Of a stretch of 43,045 bases of DNA, positions 8,877 to 17,903 are shown one piece after another. The position numbers and the translations under genes are program-made. The notes under the pieces were generated by a model that was not told the DNA's origin, ran no database searches, and was given only the letters and a program-made list of their open reading frames with translations. Where the stretch lies: the NCBI GenBank assembly GCA_018334055.1, contig JAGXSS010000068.1, forward strand, positions 1-43,045, written 5' to 3'. Position 1 is the stretch's first letter. Each line of letters begins with the position of its first letter. This DNA comes from Peptococcaceae bacterium (lineage in GTDB: Bacteria > Bacillota > UBA994).

Positions 8877-10946
8877 CTACACTAATTTGTGTCTGATAAT
8901 TTTCTCGTAAAGCGACGATCTACTGATGCCGAGGAGCTTCGCCGCGCAGCTCTTGTTTTGGGCGCAAATCTTCAGACTGTCAATGAGTGCCTCTTTTTCA
9001 GCACGCAATAGAACCTCTTCTAAGGGCCGGACATTTGCCGGGAAGGCGTCGCCGGTAATTTTCTCCGAAAGGTGCTCGGGCTGTACCACATAGACATTGT
9101 CAAGCAGGTCTACGGCGCGAGCCATCTCATTCTCGAGCTCACGCACATTGCCTGGCCAGGGGTACTTATAGAGCAAGGCCATGGCGCGCTCGCTAGCCTT
9201 TTCGACATACTTGCCATATTTGTGACTGTATTTATCCAGAATATGTTCGACCAAGTCTTCGATGTCCTCCTTGCGCTGACGGAGCGGGGGGATAACCAGC
9301 GTCCAGGCATTAATGCGGTAATAAAGGTCCTGCCTGAGTGTGCCGGCGCGCACCTTGCTTTCTAAATCTTGGTTGGACGAGGCTATGATGCGCACATCGA
9401 TGCGCTGGGGGCCCACGGAGCCTATCTTTTCTATTTCTTGCTCCTGCAGAGCGCGCAAGATTTTTGCCTGCATGCTGAGCGGCATATCCGCAATTTCATC
9501 TAAGAAAATAGTGCCGCCGTCGGCAGCCTCAAATTTGCCAATCTTGCCGCCAGCCTTGGCGCCGGGGAAGGTTCCCTCCTCGTAGCCGAAGAGCTCGGTC
9601 TCCATAAACTCGCTCGGAATGGCCGCGCAATTAACTTTAACAAAGGGATGGTTAGCCCGCTTGCTGTGGCTGTGAATAGCCTGGGCAAACACTTCTTTGC
9701 CCACGCCGCTCTCGCCAAGGAGCAAGACGGTGGTATCAGAGGTGGCCGCCTTGGCGGCATGGCGCTTGGCTACGGCCAGAGCCTCACTGCGGCCAATGAT
9801 GTCCGCAAAAGAGTAGCGGGCGCGATTATTTCTCTGGGACTGCCCCTTGTAGACCTGTAGTTGCTCCTCCATCTTGCCTATTTTGCGGTAGAGGGACTCA
9901 AGGTCATCTATATTGCGAAAGAGCACTTTCCCGATCGCGCCAATGACCTTGCCCCGGCTAAATATGGGTATGCGGGTGGCCACCATGAAGCTGCCCTTGA
10001 TGCGCTGGATGTCCGCGATTTCCGGTATGCCCGTCTCGACGACGATGTGCATGCGGGTGTTTTCAATTACTTCGGTGACATGTTTGCCAATGGCTTGCGC
10101 GTGGGTTATGTTTAAAAAATTGAGGTATGATTTGCTCATCATCGTAATGATGCCCTGCGCATCGACCACCACGATGCCGTCATAGGCGATGTCTAAGATG
10201 CTCTGCAAAATCTCGCTGTGATTTTTTTCCTCGTGGAGCTGCGATTTTAAGAGTTCCTCCTCAGAGTGGTCGCGCAAAACAAGCACCGCTCCGATGGGAC
10301 TGGTCTTTCCTTGGATGGGCACGGCATCGACCGTAAAGTGACGCTCGTTTATTTGCACGGTAAAAGTCGTACTCACGTTAAAAGCCAGCGCAACTTCGCG
10401 CAGGTGGGCGTGCGGCAAAAAATCCTCGATGTTCGCCCCCAAGAGGGTAGTGCGCTGTCCATCTAGGAGGTGCTTGGCGGTGGCGTTGACATAGGTAATG
10501 GTGCCTTCCTTGTTGATGGTCACCAGCGCGGCGTTGACCGCCTGTAAGACAGCGTGCAAATTAGTGTTCGCTATTTCTAGCCTGTTGTAGTAGGCGCGGA
10601 ACAAGTCTTGTTTAGTGATTAGTCCCTGAACTTGGTCGTCGGCCTGCAGAATAACTGCCGCTACGACGTCCTTTTCCAAAAAGGACCGCACGTTGTCGGT
10701 CTCGCGCAGGCAAATATACTCCTCATCTGCCACCTGCAAAAGCGGCGTAGTGAGAGGAGTGTTTTTGTGGCGCAAGGCGGAGTAATGGCGGCGCGAAAGT
10801 ACCCCCCGCGCCTTCCCGTCCTCACCTACGACAGCGAGTACCGCGGCATCGCTTTGCTCAAAAGAGAGCTTGGCATCGAGGAGGGTCTTGTTCGCAGTCA
10901 CGCAGAGCGGCGGCTTAAAGATTAACTCCTTAGCTATCAAAGGCAT
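8877..10946 (-). CDS. CBS-PAS-PAS-AAA+-Fis transcriptional regulator with altered GAFTGA
   Basis: Bacterial enhancer-binding-protein architecture, 689 residues. A CBS-domain pair occupies about 1-125. Two PAS domains follow (about 130-240 and 245-360; AVNAALVTINKEGTITYVNA and ILDIAYDGIVVVDAQG). The AAA+ domain has Walker A LLGESGVGKE near 405 and Walker B GGTIFLDEIADMP near 478. A Fis-type helix-turn-helix lies at the end (CAAKLLGISRSSLYEKIIRH). The loop that contacts sigma-54, normally GAFTGA, reads GTFPGA (about 457-462), replacing the critical Thr by Pro. The CBS and PAS domains suggest sensing of adenylate/CoA-type nucleotides or small acids. The gene precedes the C4-acid operon on the same strand and is its likely local regulator. 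ATG 10946 has GGAGG upstream. Confidence 0.87.
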   Translation of the reverse strand: MPLIAKELIFKPPLCVTANKTLLDAKLSFEQSDAAVLAVVGEDGKARGVLSRRHYSALRHKNTPLTTPLLQVADEEYICLRETDNVRSFLEKDVVAAVILQADDQVQGLITKQDLFRAYYNRLEIANTNLHAVLQAVNAALVTINKEGTITYVNATAKHLLDGQRTTLLGANIEDFLPHAHLREVALAFNVSTTFTVQINERHFTVDAVPIQGKTSPIGAVLVLRDHSEEELLKSQLHEEKNHSEILQSILDIAYDGIVVVDAQGIITMMSKSYLNFLNITHAQAIGKHVTEVIENTRMHIVVETGIPEIADIQRIKGSFMVATRIPIFSRGKVIGAIGKVLFRNIDDLESLYRKIGKMEEQLQVYKGQSQRNNRARYSFADIIGRSEALAVAKRHAAKAATSDTTVLLLGESGVGKEVFAQAIHSHSKRANHPFVKVNCAAIPSEFMETELFGYEEGTFPGAKAGGKIGKFEAADGGTIFLDEIADMPLSMQAKILRALQEQEIEKIGSVGPQRIDVRIIASSNQDLESKVRAGTLRQDLYYRINAWTLVIPPLRQRKEDIEDLVEHILDKYSHKYGKYVEKASERAMALLYKYPWPGNVRELENEMARAVDLLDNVYVVQPEHLSEKITGDAFPANVRPLEEVLLRAEKEALIDSLKICAQNKSCAAKLLGISRSSLYEKIIRHKLV

Positions 10947-11111
10947 CGCGCTCCTCCAAAAGATAATGGGCTATGGGCATAAACTTCGCCATCATGCGGC
11001 CTACTCCTGCACTGCTTTTGGCAGGATTTGCGCCGTAGCGTGGCGAAAGAAACAGACAAATAATCGCGACCTAGTCTGAATTTAATAGAGTATCGCGAGA
11101 GGGAGAGTTTC

Positions 11112-13634
11112 ATGCGACTGCTATTAAAACGGTACTACATCTTGCTCTTTGTTTTTCTTTTGGTGCCGATAGTCGCCGTCGCTGTGCAACACAACATCTA
11201 CCGCACTGCTTTGCGGGCCGGCGTGCAGGGCAGGGTCGAAGAAAAGGTTTTGGGTAAGGGCAGTTACATCTCCTCTTGGCTGCAGGCACGGGGTCAGAAC
11301 ATCAACCTCGCCGCTCAAGCCGTCGCCGCCGTATTTCCCGCCGAAGAGACGATCCTCAGGGTCTTACAGAGCATTTTGCAGACCGATGACCAACTGCGCT
11401 CTCTTTACTTTGTCACCCCGGACAACCGCATGGTCAACGCCACCGGCTTTGTGCCGCCACCAGATCTTGATTTGACCCAGCGCCCTTGGTATGTCAAGGC
11501 ACTGCGCGAAAATCGGCTGGTCCTCACTCATGTATTCCTGAATGCCAGCCGCGACGACATGATTGTCACGTTTGCGAAGCCGGTGCACAATAAAATTGGC
11601 GAACTCCTAGGCGTGGTGGGGGGAGACATTTCACTGCGCACTATAACCTCGGTCATTGAAAGTGCCCGCATTACCCCAGGGACCAGGCTCTTTTTGTCTG
11701 ATGGTATCGGCTTAGCCGCATATTCGCGGCGCGCGGGTGACGAAGATGCTGCGCACATCGAGGGTGTTTTTCTGCGCTTGCTAGAAGCTACAGCCAACGG
11801 CAGTGCCGAGACCCGCTACCAACCCCTCATTGGGCGGGGCGGTTATGCGGCGCGTTGGCCCATCGCTGGTACCGATTGGTACTTGGTCGCTTTCTTGCCC
11901 CGAGAAGATTTAGACCCCTCCGCGGGCAGGCTAGACTACGGTTTGGCCCTGCTCGCCCTGAGCGGTCTCTTGGTGCTAGGCTTGTTTGCGTTCTTTCAAC
12001 AAAAATATGTGATCCGGCCACTTTGGTTGCTCTCGAGTGGCATCATGGGCATTGATGTCGAGAAGGATGCCGGCTACCGCCTACCCGGCGACGGCAGGGC
12101 TGAGACTGTGCAGTTTGTTAAGGTGCTGAACGGTCTCTTAGACCGCATCGAGAACTATATCTCGCGTTTGCGGCAGAGCGACGCCGCATTGCGCGAGCTA
12201 AACTCAGCCTTACAACACGCGGTCACGATTGAGGCCGAGAGCAAGGAAGAAATACGCAAGCAACAGGAGTACTGGCGAGCGCTTTTTGATAATTCCTCCG
12301 ATGCCATCGTCCTGCTCGATGCCAAGCACAACATTTTGGCTATTAACTCTGGCTTCACCGCAATTTTTGGGTACGCACCAGAGGAGGTCCAGGGGAAGAA
12401 CCTAGAGCACTTGGTTGCACCCCACAAACCGGAGGAAGCAAAAAGTTTGACCCTAAACATGATGGAGGGCCGAAACTGTGGCGTAGAGTCCACGCGTCTA
12501 CACAAGGACGGCAGAGAACTTGAGGTCGAAATCAAGGGAGTGCCCCTTGCCATCGGTGGGCAGGTCGTGGGTGGGTACGGTATATACTCCGATATCAGCC
12601 TGCGCAAAGAAAATGAGCGAAGAATTTTACGCATGAGCTATTATGACCATCTGACGGGGGTGCATAATCGCGCCTACTTTGACCAGGCTTTCGCAACATT
12701 GATGCAAGAGGGGCCCTTTCCGCTCACTTTGCTCATGGGGGATATGAACGGCTTGAAATTAGTCAACGACGCCTTCGGGCATGCCGTGGGCGATGAAGTT
12801 CTGGTGCGCACAGCTCGGGCGTTAGAAAATGCCGCCCGACCGGGTGATGTCGTGGCGAGGCTCGGCGGGGACGAGTTTGCCATGCTCCTCCCCAACACAG
12901 GCGAAGAATCGGCAGCTGTAGTCTGCGCACAAATTCAGGCTAACTGCGCCGCTTTAAGCGACAGCGCCGCGCAGCTCAGCCTAGCCATAGGGTGCAGTAC
13001 AACCTACCTACGGCAGCGGCGCGAGGTGCTCTTTGGCGAGGCCGAGGAGCGTATGTACCATCAGAAGCTTCTCGAAGGCAAGAGCATCCGCAACTCCTTG
13101 CTGGCCGCCCTGCGGCAAGCCCTGCAGGAAAAGTCGCATGAAACGGGCGAGCACAGCCAGCGCATGACCGATATGTCGGTAAGACTGGCCAAGGCGATGG
13201 GGCTAGAACAGAACATAATCGATGACATTGGGGTTTTTGCTGCCAGCCATGACCTTGGCAAGATTGCCATCCCCGAAGCCATTCTTGAAAAGCCCGGTCG
13301 CCTTACCCCCGCTGAGTGGGAAGTAATGAAGAAACACAGCGAAATAGGCTATCGCATCGCCAGCACCTCGCCGCAGTTGGCCCATGTCGCCGAGGCAATC
13401 CTGCAGCACCATGAACGATGGGATGGCACCGGCTACCCACAAGGTCTGCAGGGGGAGGCAATCTCTCTCTTGGCGCGCATTGTAGCCGTGGTCGATGCCT
13501 ATGATGCCATGACCAGCGACCGCGCCTACCGCCCAGCCCTCACCCCAACCGCCGCGCGGCAGGAGATCGAAAGCGCCGCCGGCACGCAGTTTGACCCCCG
13601 CATCGTCGCCGCCTTCCTCCGCCTCACCCCTTAG
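11112..13634 (+). CDS. dCache-PAS-GGDEF-HD-GYP bifunctional c-di-GMP signalling protein
   Basis: Membrane sensor of 840 residues. It has a TM helix at about 8-25, an extracytoplasmic double-Cache domain (RSLYFVTPDNRMVNATGF, RPWYVKAL, VVGGDISLRTI) to about 270, and a second TM helix at about 274-296. A PAS domain follows (about 389-500). The GGDEF cyclase domain has an intact RLGGDEFAML near 584 and an inhibitory RxxD site (RPGD) five residues before it. The last domain is HD-GYP phosphodiesterase, with HDLGK near 713 and HHERWDGTGYP near 775. Both the synthesising and the degrading active sites look intact, so net activity must be set by ligand. The ATG has GAGAGGGAGAG upstream. It is transcribed divergently from the CBS-PAS regulator. 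Confidence 0.92.
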   Translation: MRLLLKRYYILLFVFLLVPIVAVAVQHNIYRTALRAGVQGRVEEKVLGKGSYISSWLQARGQNINLAAQAVAAVFPAEETILRVLQSILQTDDQLRSLYFVTPDNRMVNATGFVPPPDLDLTQRPWYVKALRENRLVLTHVFLNASRDDMIVTFAKPVHNKIGELLGVVGGDISLRTITSVIESARITPGTRLFLSDGIGLAAYSRRAGDEDAAHIEGVFLRLLEATANGSAETRYQPLIGRGGYAARWPIAGTDWYLVAFLPREDLDPSAGRLDYGLALLALSGLLVLGLFAFFQQKYVIRPLWLLSSGIMGIDVEKDAGYRLPGDGRAETVQFVKVLNGLLDRIENYISRLRQSDAALRELNSALQHAVTIEAESKEEIRKQQEYWRALFDNSSDAIVLLDAKHNILAINSGFTAIFGYAPEEVQGKNLEHLVAPHKPEEAKSLTLNMMEGRNCGVESTRLHKDGRELEVEIKGVPLAIGGQVVGGYGIYSDISLRKENERRILRMSYYDHLTGVHNRAYFDQAFATLMQEGPFPLTLLMGDMNGLKLVNDAFGHAVGDEVLVRTARALENAARPGDVVARLGGDEFAMLLPNTGEESAAVVCAQIQANCAALSDSAAQLSLAIGCSTTYLRQRREVLFGEAEERMYHQKLLEGKSIRNSLLAALRQALQEKSHETGEHSQRMTDMSVRLAKAMGLEQNIIDDIGVFAASHDLGKIAIPEAILEKPGRLTPAEWEVMKKHSEIGYRIASTSPQLAHVAEAILQHHERWDGTGYPQGLQGEAISLLARIVAVVDAYDAMTSDRAYRPALTPTAARQEIESAAGTQFDPRIVAAFLRLTP

Positions 13635-13641
13635 ACCACCA

Positions 13642-13667
13642 AACAAAAGGGACGTGTCTTTTTGTTT
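13642..13667 (+). repeat. Dispersed 26-bp repeat, copy B
   Basis: Exact inverted copy of 5620-5645, placed 8 bp after the GGDEF/HD-GYP stop and about 45 bp before the transposase start. The arms AACAAAA / TTTTGTT enclose GGGACGTGTC. A third, diverged member occurs at 25750-25769. Confidence 0.7.
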
Positions 13668-13711
13668 ACAACCGCCCCCCTTTTTGTTATTCTTCTTTTG
13701 AGGTGATGATT

Positions 13712-14494
13712 ATGCCTAGGTCAGCCCGTAAGGGGAGCGCTACGGGGTATTACCATGTGGTGTTGCGCGGCATTAACCGCGAGCATATCTTTCGTGCCGA
13801 CGTCGATAAACTCTTGTTTTTAGATTTAGTGAGTGAGCAGCAAACCGAAGGACGGCTGCAACTGGTGTGCTGGTGCCTGATGAGTAACCATGCGCACTTG
13901 ATTATCCGGGCCGATGTCGGGGCGATGTCCATGGCCATCAAGCTCATCAGCCAAAAGTACTCCGCCCATCACAACCGGCGGCAAAAGAGGGTGGGGCCGG
14001 CTTTCGGCGGCCGCTTTGGCAGCGAAAATATCGAGGATGACCGGTACCTGCTAGGTGCCTTGCGCTACATACACATGAACCCGGTAAAGGCCGGGTTAGT
14101 CGGCGACCCTGCTGCCTACAAGTGGAGTAGCTTTGGCGAGTACCTAGGGAGGGCCAGCTTTATCGACCCAGCGCAAAAGGCCTTTGTGCTCAGCTTGGTC
14201 AGTGGTGAGGCTCGGGATTTTGTCGCCTTGCATCGCCAAAAGGACGAGATAGGGTATCTCGAAACCCGCGAAGAGGTGCTCGCAAACAAAGAACGGTCGG
14301 CAGTGGCGCTCATGGATAAATTCTGCCAAGAGAAGGGCGTGGCCAAGGCTCGGGAAGTCTATGCTCGGCCGGAGCTATTTGCCGAAATATGCCATAAATT
14401 AGTGAACGAGGCGAAACTTCCCCTGCGTAAGGCCGCAGAACTGCTCGGCACCACCCACAACAAGGTCTACTTGGCCTTGCAGGATGATAGTTAG
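13712..14494 (+). CDS. REP-associated tyrosine transposase (RAYT, Y1 HUH family)
   Basis: IS200-like Y1 nuclease domain, beginning MPRSARKGSATGYYHVVLRGINREHIF. The histidine pair is in LMSNHAHLII (HxH in place of the classical HUH), and LRYIHMNPVKAGLV is typical of the RAYT/TnpA-REP group. The catalytic Tyr is probably in the helix after RFGSENIEDDRYLLGAL. The C-terminal ~100 residues end in a helix-turn-helix-like segment (LRKAAELLGTTHNKVYLAL). Characterised RAYTs cut single-stranded DNA at REP hairpins headed by GTAG/GTGG. Several GTAG-headed hairpins exist in this window. ATG 13712 is chosen because GAGGTG is 6 nt upstream; GTG 13703 overlaps that site. There are no flanking IS ends, so it is a domesticated single-copy type. 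Confidence 0.88.
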   Translation: MPRSARKGSATGYYHVVLRGINREHIFRADVDKLLFLDLVSEQQTEGRLQLVCWCLMSNHAHLIIRADVGAMSMAIKLISQKYSAHHNRRQKRVGPAFGGRFGSENIEDDRYLLGALRYIHMNPVKAGLVGDPAAYKWSSFGEYLGRASFIDPAQKAFVLSLVSGEARDFVALHRQKDEIGYLETREEVLANKERSAVALMDKFCQEKGVAKAREVYARPELFAEICHKLVNEAKLPLRKAAELLGTTHNKVYLALQDDS

Positions 14495-14569
14495 TGTTGT
14501 TTTATGATTTGTTGCAGTAGGGCCGGAGTTATTGCGGTAGAATCAATAAAACATTAGGGGAGAGGAAGT

Positions 14570-14836
14570 ATGAGCATGAAAGAAATCCTCCTAGCAACCA
14601 CTAACACTGTCTCCGGACGAGAAACAGCCGAGGTTGTCGGCCTAGTCGTCGGAGGGGAGATTGCCGCCTGCACCGAGATGCTCGAGGACGCGCGCCGCAT
14701 CGCGGTGGAGAGGATGAAAAAAGAGGCGCGGGCTCAAGGAGCCAACGCCATCGTGGGGGTGCGGTTTTCTTCCGCTTCAATCATGCAGAACGCGGTCGAA
14801 ATCTTGGTCTACGGCACAGCGGTCAAACTACTCTAG
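14570..14836 (+). CDS. YbjQ/UPF0145 family protein, short form
   Basis: Small putative heavy-metal-binding domain protein of 88 residues (87 if the ATG at 14576 is used). The recognisable parts are ILLATTNTVSGRETAEVVGLVVGGE at the start and AIVGVRFSSAS ... VYGTAVKLL at the end. Compared with typical ~105-residue YbjQ proteins, the middle loop (usually the segment with FKDLFAGIRD) is missing and the chain runs straight into the helix EDARRIAVERMKKEARAQGANA. Function of the family is unproven. GGGGAGAGG lies upstream of the start. The stop overlaps the panC stop by 9 bp in convergent orientation. Confidence 0.75.
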   Translation: MSMKEILLATTNTVSGRETAEVVGLVVGGEIAACTEMLEDARRIAVERMKKEARAQGANAIVGVRFSSASIMQNAVEILVYGTAVKLL

Positions 14837-15667
14837 CACCATATTATCGATGAGGCGTGTCTTGCCCACCTTGGCGGCCACCACGATAATCGCCCCGGAA
14901 AGGGCCTCGGGCATCTTGGCAAAGTCTTCGCCATTTACGAGCTCGACGTAATCAATGCCGGCAAAATTGCCGTGTGTCATCTCTTGCCTGACCCTGTCTA
15001 CCAGCAGGGCGCTATCCCTTTGCCCCTCTTGCCACAGTGCTTTCGCCGCCCCCAGTCCGCGCGAAATTAAGAGGGCGGTGGCGCGGTCGCTCTGGCTAAG
15101 GTAGACGTTCCGGCTACTCATGGCCAGGCCATCGGGGTCGCGCCGGGTGGGGCAGGGTACTATTTTTACTGTAAAGTTTAAGTCGCGCACCATTTTCTTG
15201 ATGACCGCCAGCTGCTGGGCATCCTTTTGGCCAAAGTAGGCTTGCTTGGGACGCACGATATTAAAGAGCTTGGCCACAATGGTGCAGACGCCATCAAAAT
15301 GCCCCGGTCGCTTTGCGCCTTCGAGTGTATCCGCCACTGTGTTCAGATGAACGACAGTGGTGTTTTTTTCTGCTCCATAGATGTCTGGGGCACTGGGCAT
15401 AAATACAAAGTCTACGTTATTTGTTTCTAACAGCTCTAGGTCGCGCTCTTCATCGCGCGGGTAATTGGCGAAATCCTCGTTCGGCCCAAACTGGGTGGGG
15501 TTGACGAAAATACTCACGACAGTGCAGGCATTTTCCTGCCGAGCCCGTGCCACTAGGCTGGCGTGTCCGGCATGTAGGTAGCCCATGGTGGGCACAAAGC
15601 CGATGCTCTCCTCGGGGAGAGTCTTTCTCAAGTCTTGCATGGCGGCAACGGTGCGAATAACTTGCAT
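14828..15667 (-). CDS. panC: Pantothenate synthetase
   Basis: Pantoate--beta-alanine ligase, the ATP-dependent last step of pantothenate synthesis in the cytoplasm. The protein of 279 residues has the nucleotidyl-transferase HIGH-type motif in FVPTMGYLHAGHASLV, the substrate stretch VSIFVNPTQFGPNEDFANYPR, FGQKDAQQLAVI, and the KMSKS-equivalent MSSRNVYLS. It is the last gene of the CoA-precursor operon, 12 nt after panB. Its ribosome site is a run of G (GGGGGG) 6 nt before the ATG at 15667, weaker than its neighbours' sites. Confidence 0.95.
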   Translation of the reverse strand: MQVIRTVAAMQDLRKTLPEESIGFVPTMGYLHAGHASLVARARQENACTVVSIFVNPTQFGPNEDFANYPRDEERDLELLETNNVDFVFMPSAPDIYGAEKNTTVVHLNTVADTLEGAKRPGHFDGVCTIVAKLFNIVRPKQAYFGQKDAQQLAVIKKMVRDLNFTVKIVPCPTRRDPDGLAMSSRNVYLSQSDRATALLISRGLGAAKALWQEGQRDSALLVDRVRQEMTHGNFAGIDYVELVNGEDFAKMPEALSGAIIVVAAKVGKTRLIDNMVLE

Positions 15668-15679
15668 CTCGCCCCCCGG

Positions 15680-16462
15680 CTACGCTTCCGGCGGGAAGGC
15701 GCCCTCTGCCACTTCCTGGGCATAGAGGGTCACTGCCTGCCTAATTACTTCGGGCAGCTTGACATATTGCTTGGCGTGCTTCGGCACATAGTCAGAGAGC
15801 CCTAAGATGTCACTTAGCACCTGAATTTGCCCATCGCAGTAAGGGCCGGCCCCGATGCCAATGGTCGGAATGGAGAGCGCCGCACTCACTTCTCGGGCGA
15901 GCGCCGACGGGATGCACTCGAGCACTATGGCGAAGCACCCCGCTTCTTCGAGAGCCAAGGCATCAGCCAGGAGGCGCTCGGCCGCCGAGCGGGTCTTGCC
16001 CTGCACCTTGTAGCCGCCGAGCTGGTGTACATACTGCGGGGTCAGGCCGATGTGTCCCATGACAGGGATGCCGGCCGCCACGATGCGCTCCACCTGCTCG
16101 CGCACCACCAGGCCCCCTTCTAGCTTAACAGCGGTGACGCCACCCTCCTGCACGAGGCGAATGGCATTGCCTAGCGCCTGTTTAGCATCGGTGTGGTAGG
16201 TGCCAAAGGGCATATCGCCCACGATAATCGCGCGTTTCGCGCCCCGCGCGACCGCCTGACAGTGATGCAACATGTCGTCTAAGGTCACCGGGATGGTCGA
16301 ATCATGCCCGAGCACCACCATCCCCAGACTATCGCCCACCAAGATGACGGGGACGCCACAGGCATCCACTATCTTGGCCGTCGGGTAGTCATAAGCAGTG
16401 AGAGCAAGTATCTTTTCTTTGTTTACCTTCATTTTGCGCAATTCGTGAATGGACACACGCAT
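15680..16462 (-). CDS. panB: 3-methyl-2-oxobutanoate hydroxymethyltransferase
   Basis: Ketopantoate hydroxymethyltransferase, which adds a methylene-THF-derived hydroxymethyl group to 2-oxoisovalerate as the first committed step to pantothenate. The 260-residue TIM-barrel protein has ALTAYDYPTAKIVDACGVPVILVGDSLGMVVLG (Mg and substrate site), GDMPFGTY, VKLEGG, and GHIGLTPQ. GIGAGPYCDGQIQVLSDILGL is the usual C-terminal signature. GGAGG lies before ATG 16462. It lies between panD (18 nt upstream) and panC. Confidence 0.96.
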   Translation of the reverse strand: MRVSIHELRKMKVNKEKILALTAYDYPTAKIVDACGVPVILVGDSLGMVVLGHDSTIPVTLDDMLHHCQAVARGAKRAIIVGDMPFGTYHTDAKQALGNAIRLVQEGGVTAVKLEGGLVVREQVERIVAAGIPVMGHIGLTPQYVHQLGGYKVQGKTRSAAERLLADALALEEAGCFAIVLECIPSALAREVSAALSIPTIGIGAGPYCDGQIQVLSDILGLSDYVPKHAKQYVKLPEVIRQAVTLYAQEVAEGAFPPEA

Positions 16463-16480
16463 CGTAACCCCTCCTAAATA

Positions 16481-16837
16481 TTAGTGGCTCTGGGCTATGG
16501 GTCGATTCTTGCGGTCTACGAGCACCACCTTGGGCACATAGGCCCGAGCGGCCACGTTGTCCATCTGGCTGTAAGTGATGATGATGACGAGGTCCTTCGG
16601 CTGCACCAATCTAGCGGCCGCGCCATTTAGACAGATGGTGCCTGAGCCGCGCTCGCCGGTGATGGCATAGGTCTCAAAGCGGGCCCCACTGTTGATGTTT
16701 ACCACTTGCACCTTTTCGAAAGGGATGATATCGGCGAGGTCGAGCAGGTCTTGGTCAATGGTGATGCTCCCTTCGTAGTCGAGGTTGGCATCGGTGACTG
16801 TGGCGCGGTGAATCTTTGACTTCATCATTTCACGCAT
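16481..16837 (-). CDS. panD: Aspartate 1-decarboxylase
   Basis: Pyruvoyl-dependent enzyme that makes beta-alanine from aspartate for pantothenate. The 118-residue proenzyme ([25 protein letters not shown]...) contains the self-cleavage site Gly-Ser in YEGSITID, which leaves the pyruvoyl group on the new N-terminus. [23 protein letters not shown] and VIIITYSQM are also characteristic. The start is ATG 16837 with GGAGG 8 nt upstream. A longer open frame to 16882 lies inside the preceding gene. The panD start overlaps the end of the DUF2520 gene by 13 nt, so translation is probably coupled. Confidence 0.95.
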   Translation of the reverse strand: MREMMKSKIHRATVTDANLDYEGSITIDQDLLDLADIIPFEKVQVVNINSGARFETYAITGERGSGTICLNGAAARLVQPKDLVIIITYSQMDNVAARAYVPKVVLVDRKNRPIAQSH

Positions 16838-17748
16838 GGTAATTCCTCCGTTTGCAATAAAGTAAGTAGCTCGTCGGCGCACCCGCGGTCGATAGTACCC
16901 TTGGCGAGAGCGAGCGGCAGGGTAGCCTTGGCCAAGGCGCGGTAGAGAGTGGCAGTGCGGCTGTCGTCCACAAGAGCATCGAGCGCGCCGAGGTGTTTTT
17001 GCATGGTGCCCAGGTCGCCCCGCGCCAGCGGACCGGTCAGGGCGGCCACCGGCCCCAAGTTGAGAATGTTGTGGCAGGTGGTAAAGAGCAGGGGAGCGGT
17101 GTAACGCAGGGCTAAACTTTCGTCAATGCCCAACTGCTGCCAGAGCTCCACCGTGGTGGACAAAAGGGTGGTGACGAAGTTCGAGGCCATGACCGCCGCC
17201 GCATGGTAGAGGACCCGTTGGTCGTCACCAAGGTAAAAATGCCCGGCACCGACAACAGCGGCAATTTCCTCTAATATGGCTGCACTGCCGGCGTCGGGGC
17301 AGGATAATCCGATGTACGAGCCCTTTAACGCCTCGGCCCGCTGCTCTAACTCGGCAATAGAACCGGGGTCGCTCGCCGCGAAAGAATTGAGCGGGTGAAA
17401 GGAAGCTACTCCGGCCCCTCTCCGGCGCGCCGCCGCCAACACTTCGAGGGTTTGCGCCCCGCTTAGGTGCACCGCGTACTTGGCAGGGCCCCACGGCAAA
17501 GCCGCACAGGTCGTGGCGATGGCGTCATCGGGGGTGGCGAGAAAGACGAGGTCGGCATAGTGCAAGATGTCCGCCGCGGCGACCGCGACAGGCTCCGTAG
17601 CCTCGCGCCGGCCAAGGGTCGTGGCCAAGCGTCGCGCCTTGTCTTGGTCGCGGCTGGCGAGTGCCGTAAGCGGCAGCCCCGCCCGCGCTAAAGCGAAAGC
17701 CAAGGTGCAGCCGACCCTTCCCAAGCCGACGATGCCTATGGATGGCAT
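16825..17748 (-). CDS. Rossmann-like/DUF2520 oxidoreductase, candidate ketopantoate reductase (PanG-like)
   Basis: 307-residue NAD(P)-binding protein. The N-terminus [25 protein letters not shown] has the GxGxxG dinucleotide motif. An [13 protein letters not shown] strand follows, then the DUF2520 segment with [23 protein letters not shown] and [22 protein letters not shown]. No panE gene is visible although panB, panC and panD are all here, and this gene overlaps panD. By position it should supply the missing NADPH-dependent ketopantoate reductase step. I recall that a non-PanE reductase named PanG was described in Francisella; whether this is an ortholog needs comparison. Start ATG 17748 has GAGAGG upstream. 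Confidence 0.75.
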   Translation of the reverse strand: MPSIGIVGLGRVGCTLAFALARAGLPLTALASRDQDKARRLATTLGRREATEPVAVAAADILHYADLVFLATPDDAIATTCAALPWGPAKYAVHLSGAQTLEVLAAARRRGAGVASFHPLNSFAASDPGSIAELEQRAEALKGSYIGLSCPDAGSAAILEEIAAVVGAGHFYLGDDQRVLYHAAAVMASNFVTTLLSTTVELWQQLGIDESLALRYTAPLLFTTCHNILNLGPVAALTGPLARGDLGTMQKHLGALDALVDDSRTATLYRALAKATLPLALAKGTIDRGCADELLTLLQTEELPCVK

Positions 17749-17781
17749 TTTACCTCTCCCTCCCACTTTCCAAGTAAAATG

Positions 17782-17844
17782 AAAAAGTCTAGGCCAAGAC
17801 GCAATGGCCCAGACTCCGGCAAGGAGCCCAAACTTATTGCGTCT
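17782..17844 (-). promoter_or_regulatory. Terminator with competing anti-terminator stem upstream of pan genes
   Basis: Read on the minus strand, AGTCTGGGCC and GGCCTAGACT form a 10-bp stem (one G-U) followed by TTTTT: an intrinsic terminator. The 9-nt sequence ATTGCGTCT in the terminator loop is also perfectly complementary to AGACGCAAT 30 nt upstream. That alternative stem encloses a small CTCC/GGAG hairpin and would exclude the terminator. The arrangement lies between coaBC and the DUF2520-panD-panB-panC genes and looks like an attenuator. No ligand-binding motif that I recognise is present. Confidence 0.6.
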
Positions 17845-17903
17845 CGGTCACTGTGGATCCAAGCGCTAAATCCGATGTACAGCCTCTGGTGCGCCGCTGC
17901 TAA

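Noticed and set aside
10947-11111. TGGCAGGATTTGC as a -24/-12 promoter for the c-di-GMP gene
   Set aside because: The GG-to-GC spacing is 8 rather than 10.
13203-13646. 147-codon minus-strand open frame
   Set aside because: Shadow of the HD-GYP domain, which has intact catalytic motifs in the plus frame.
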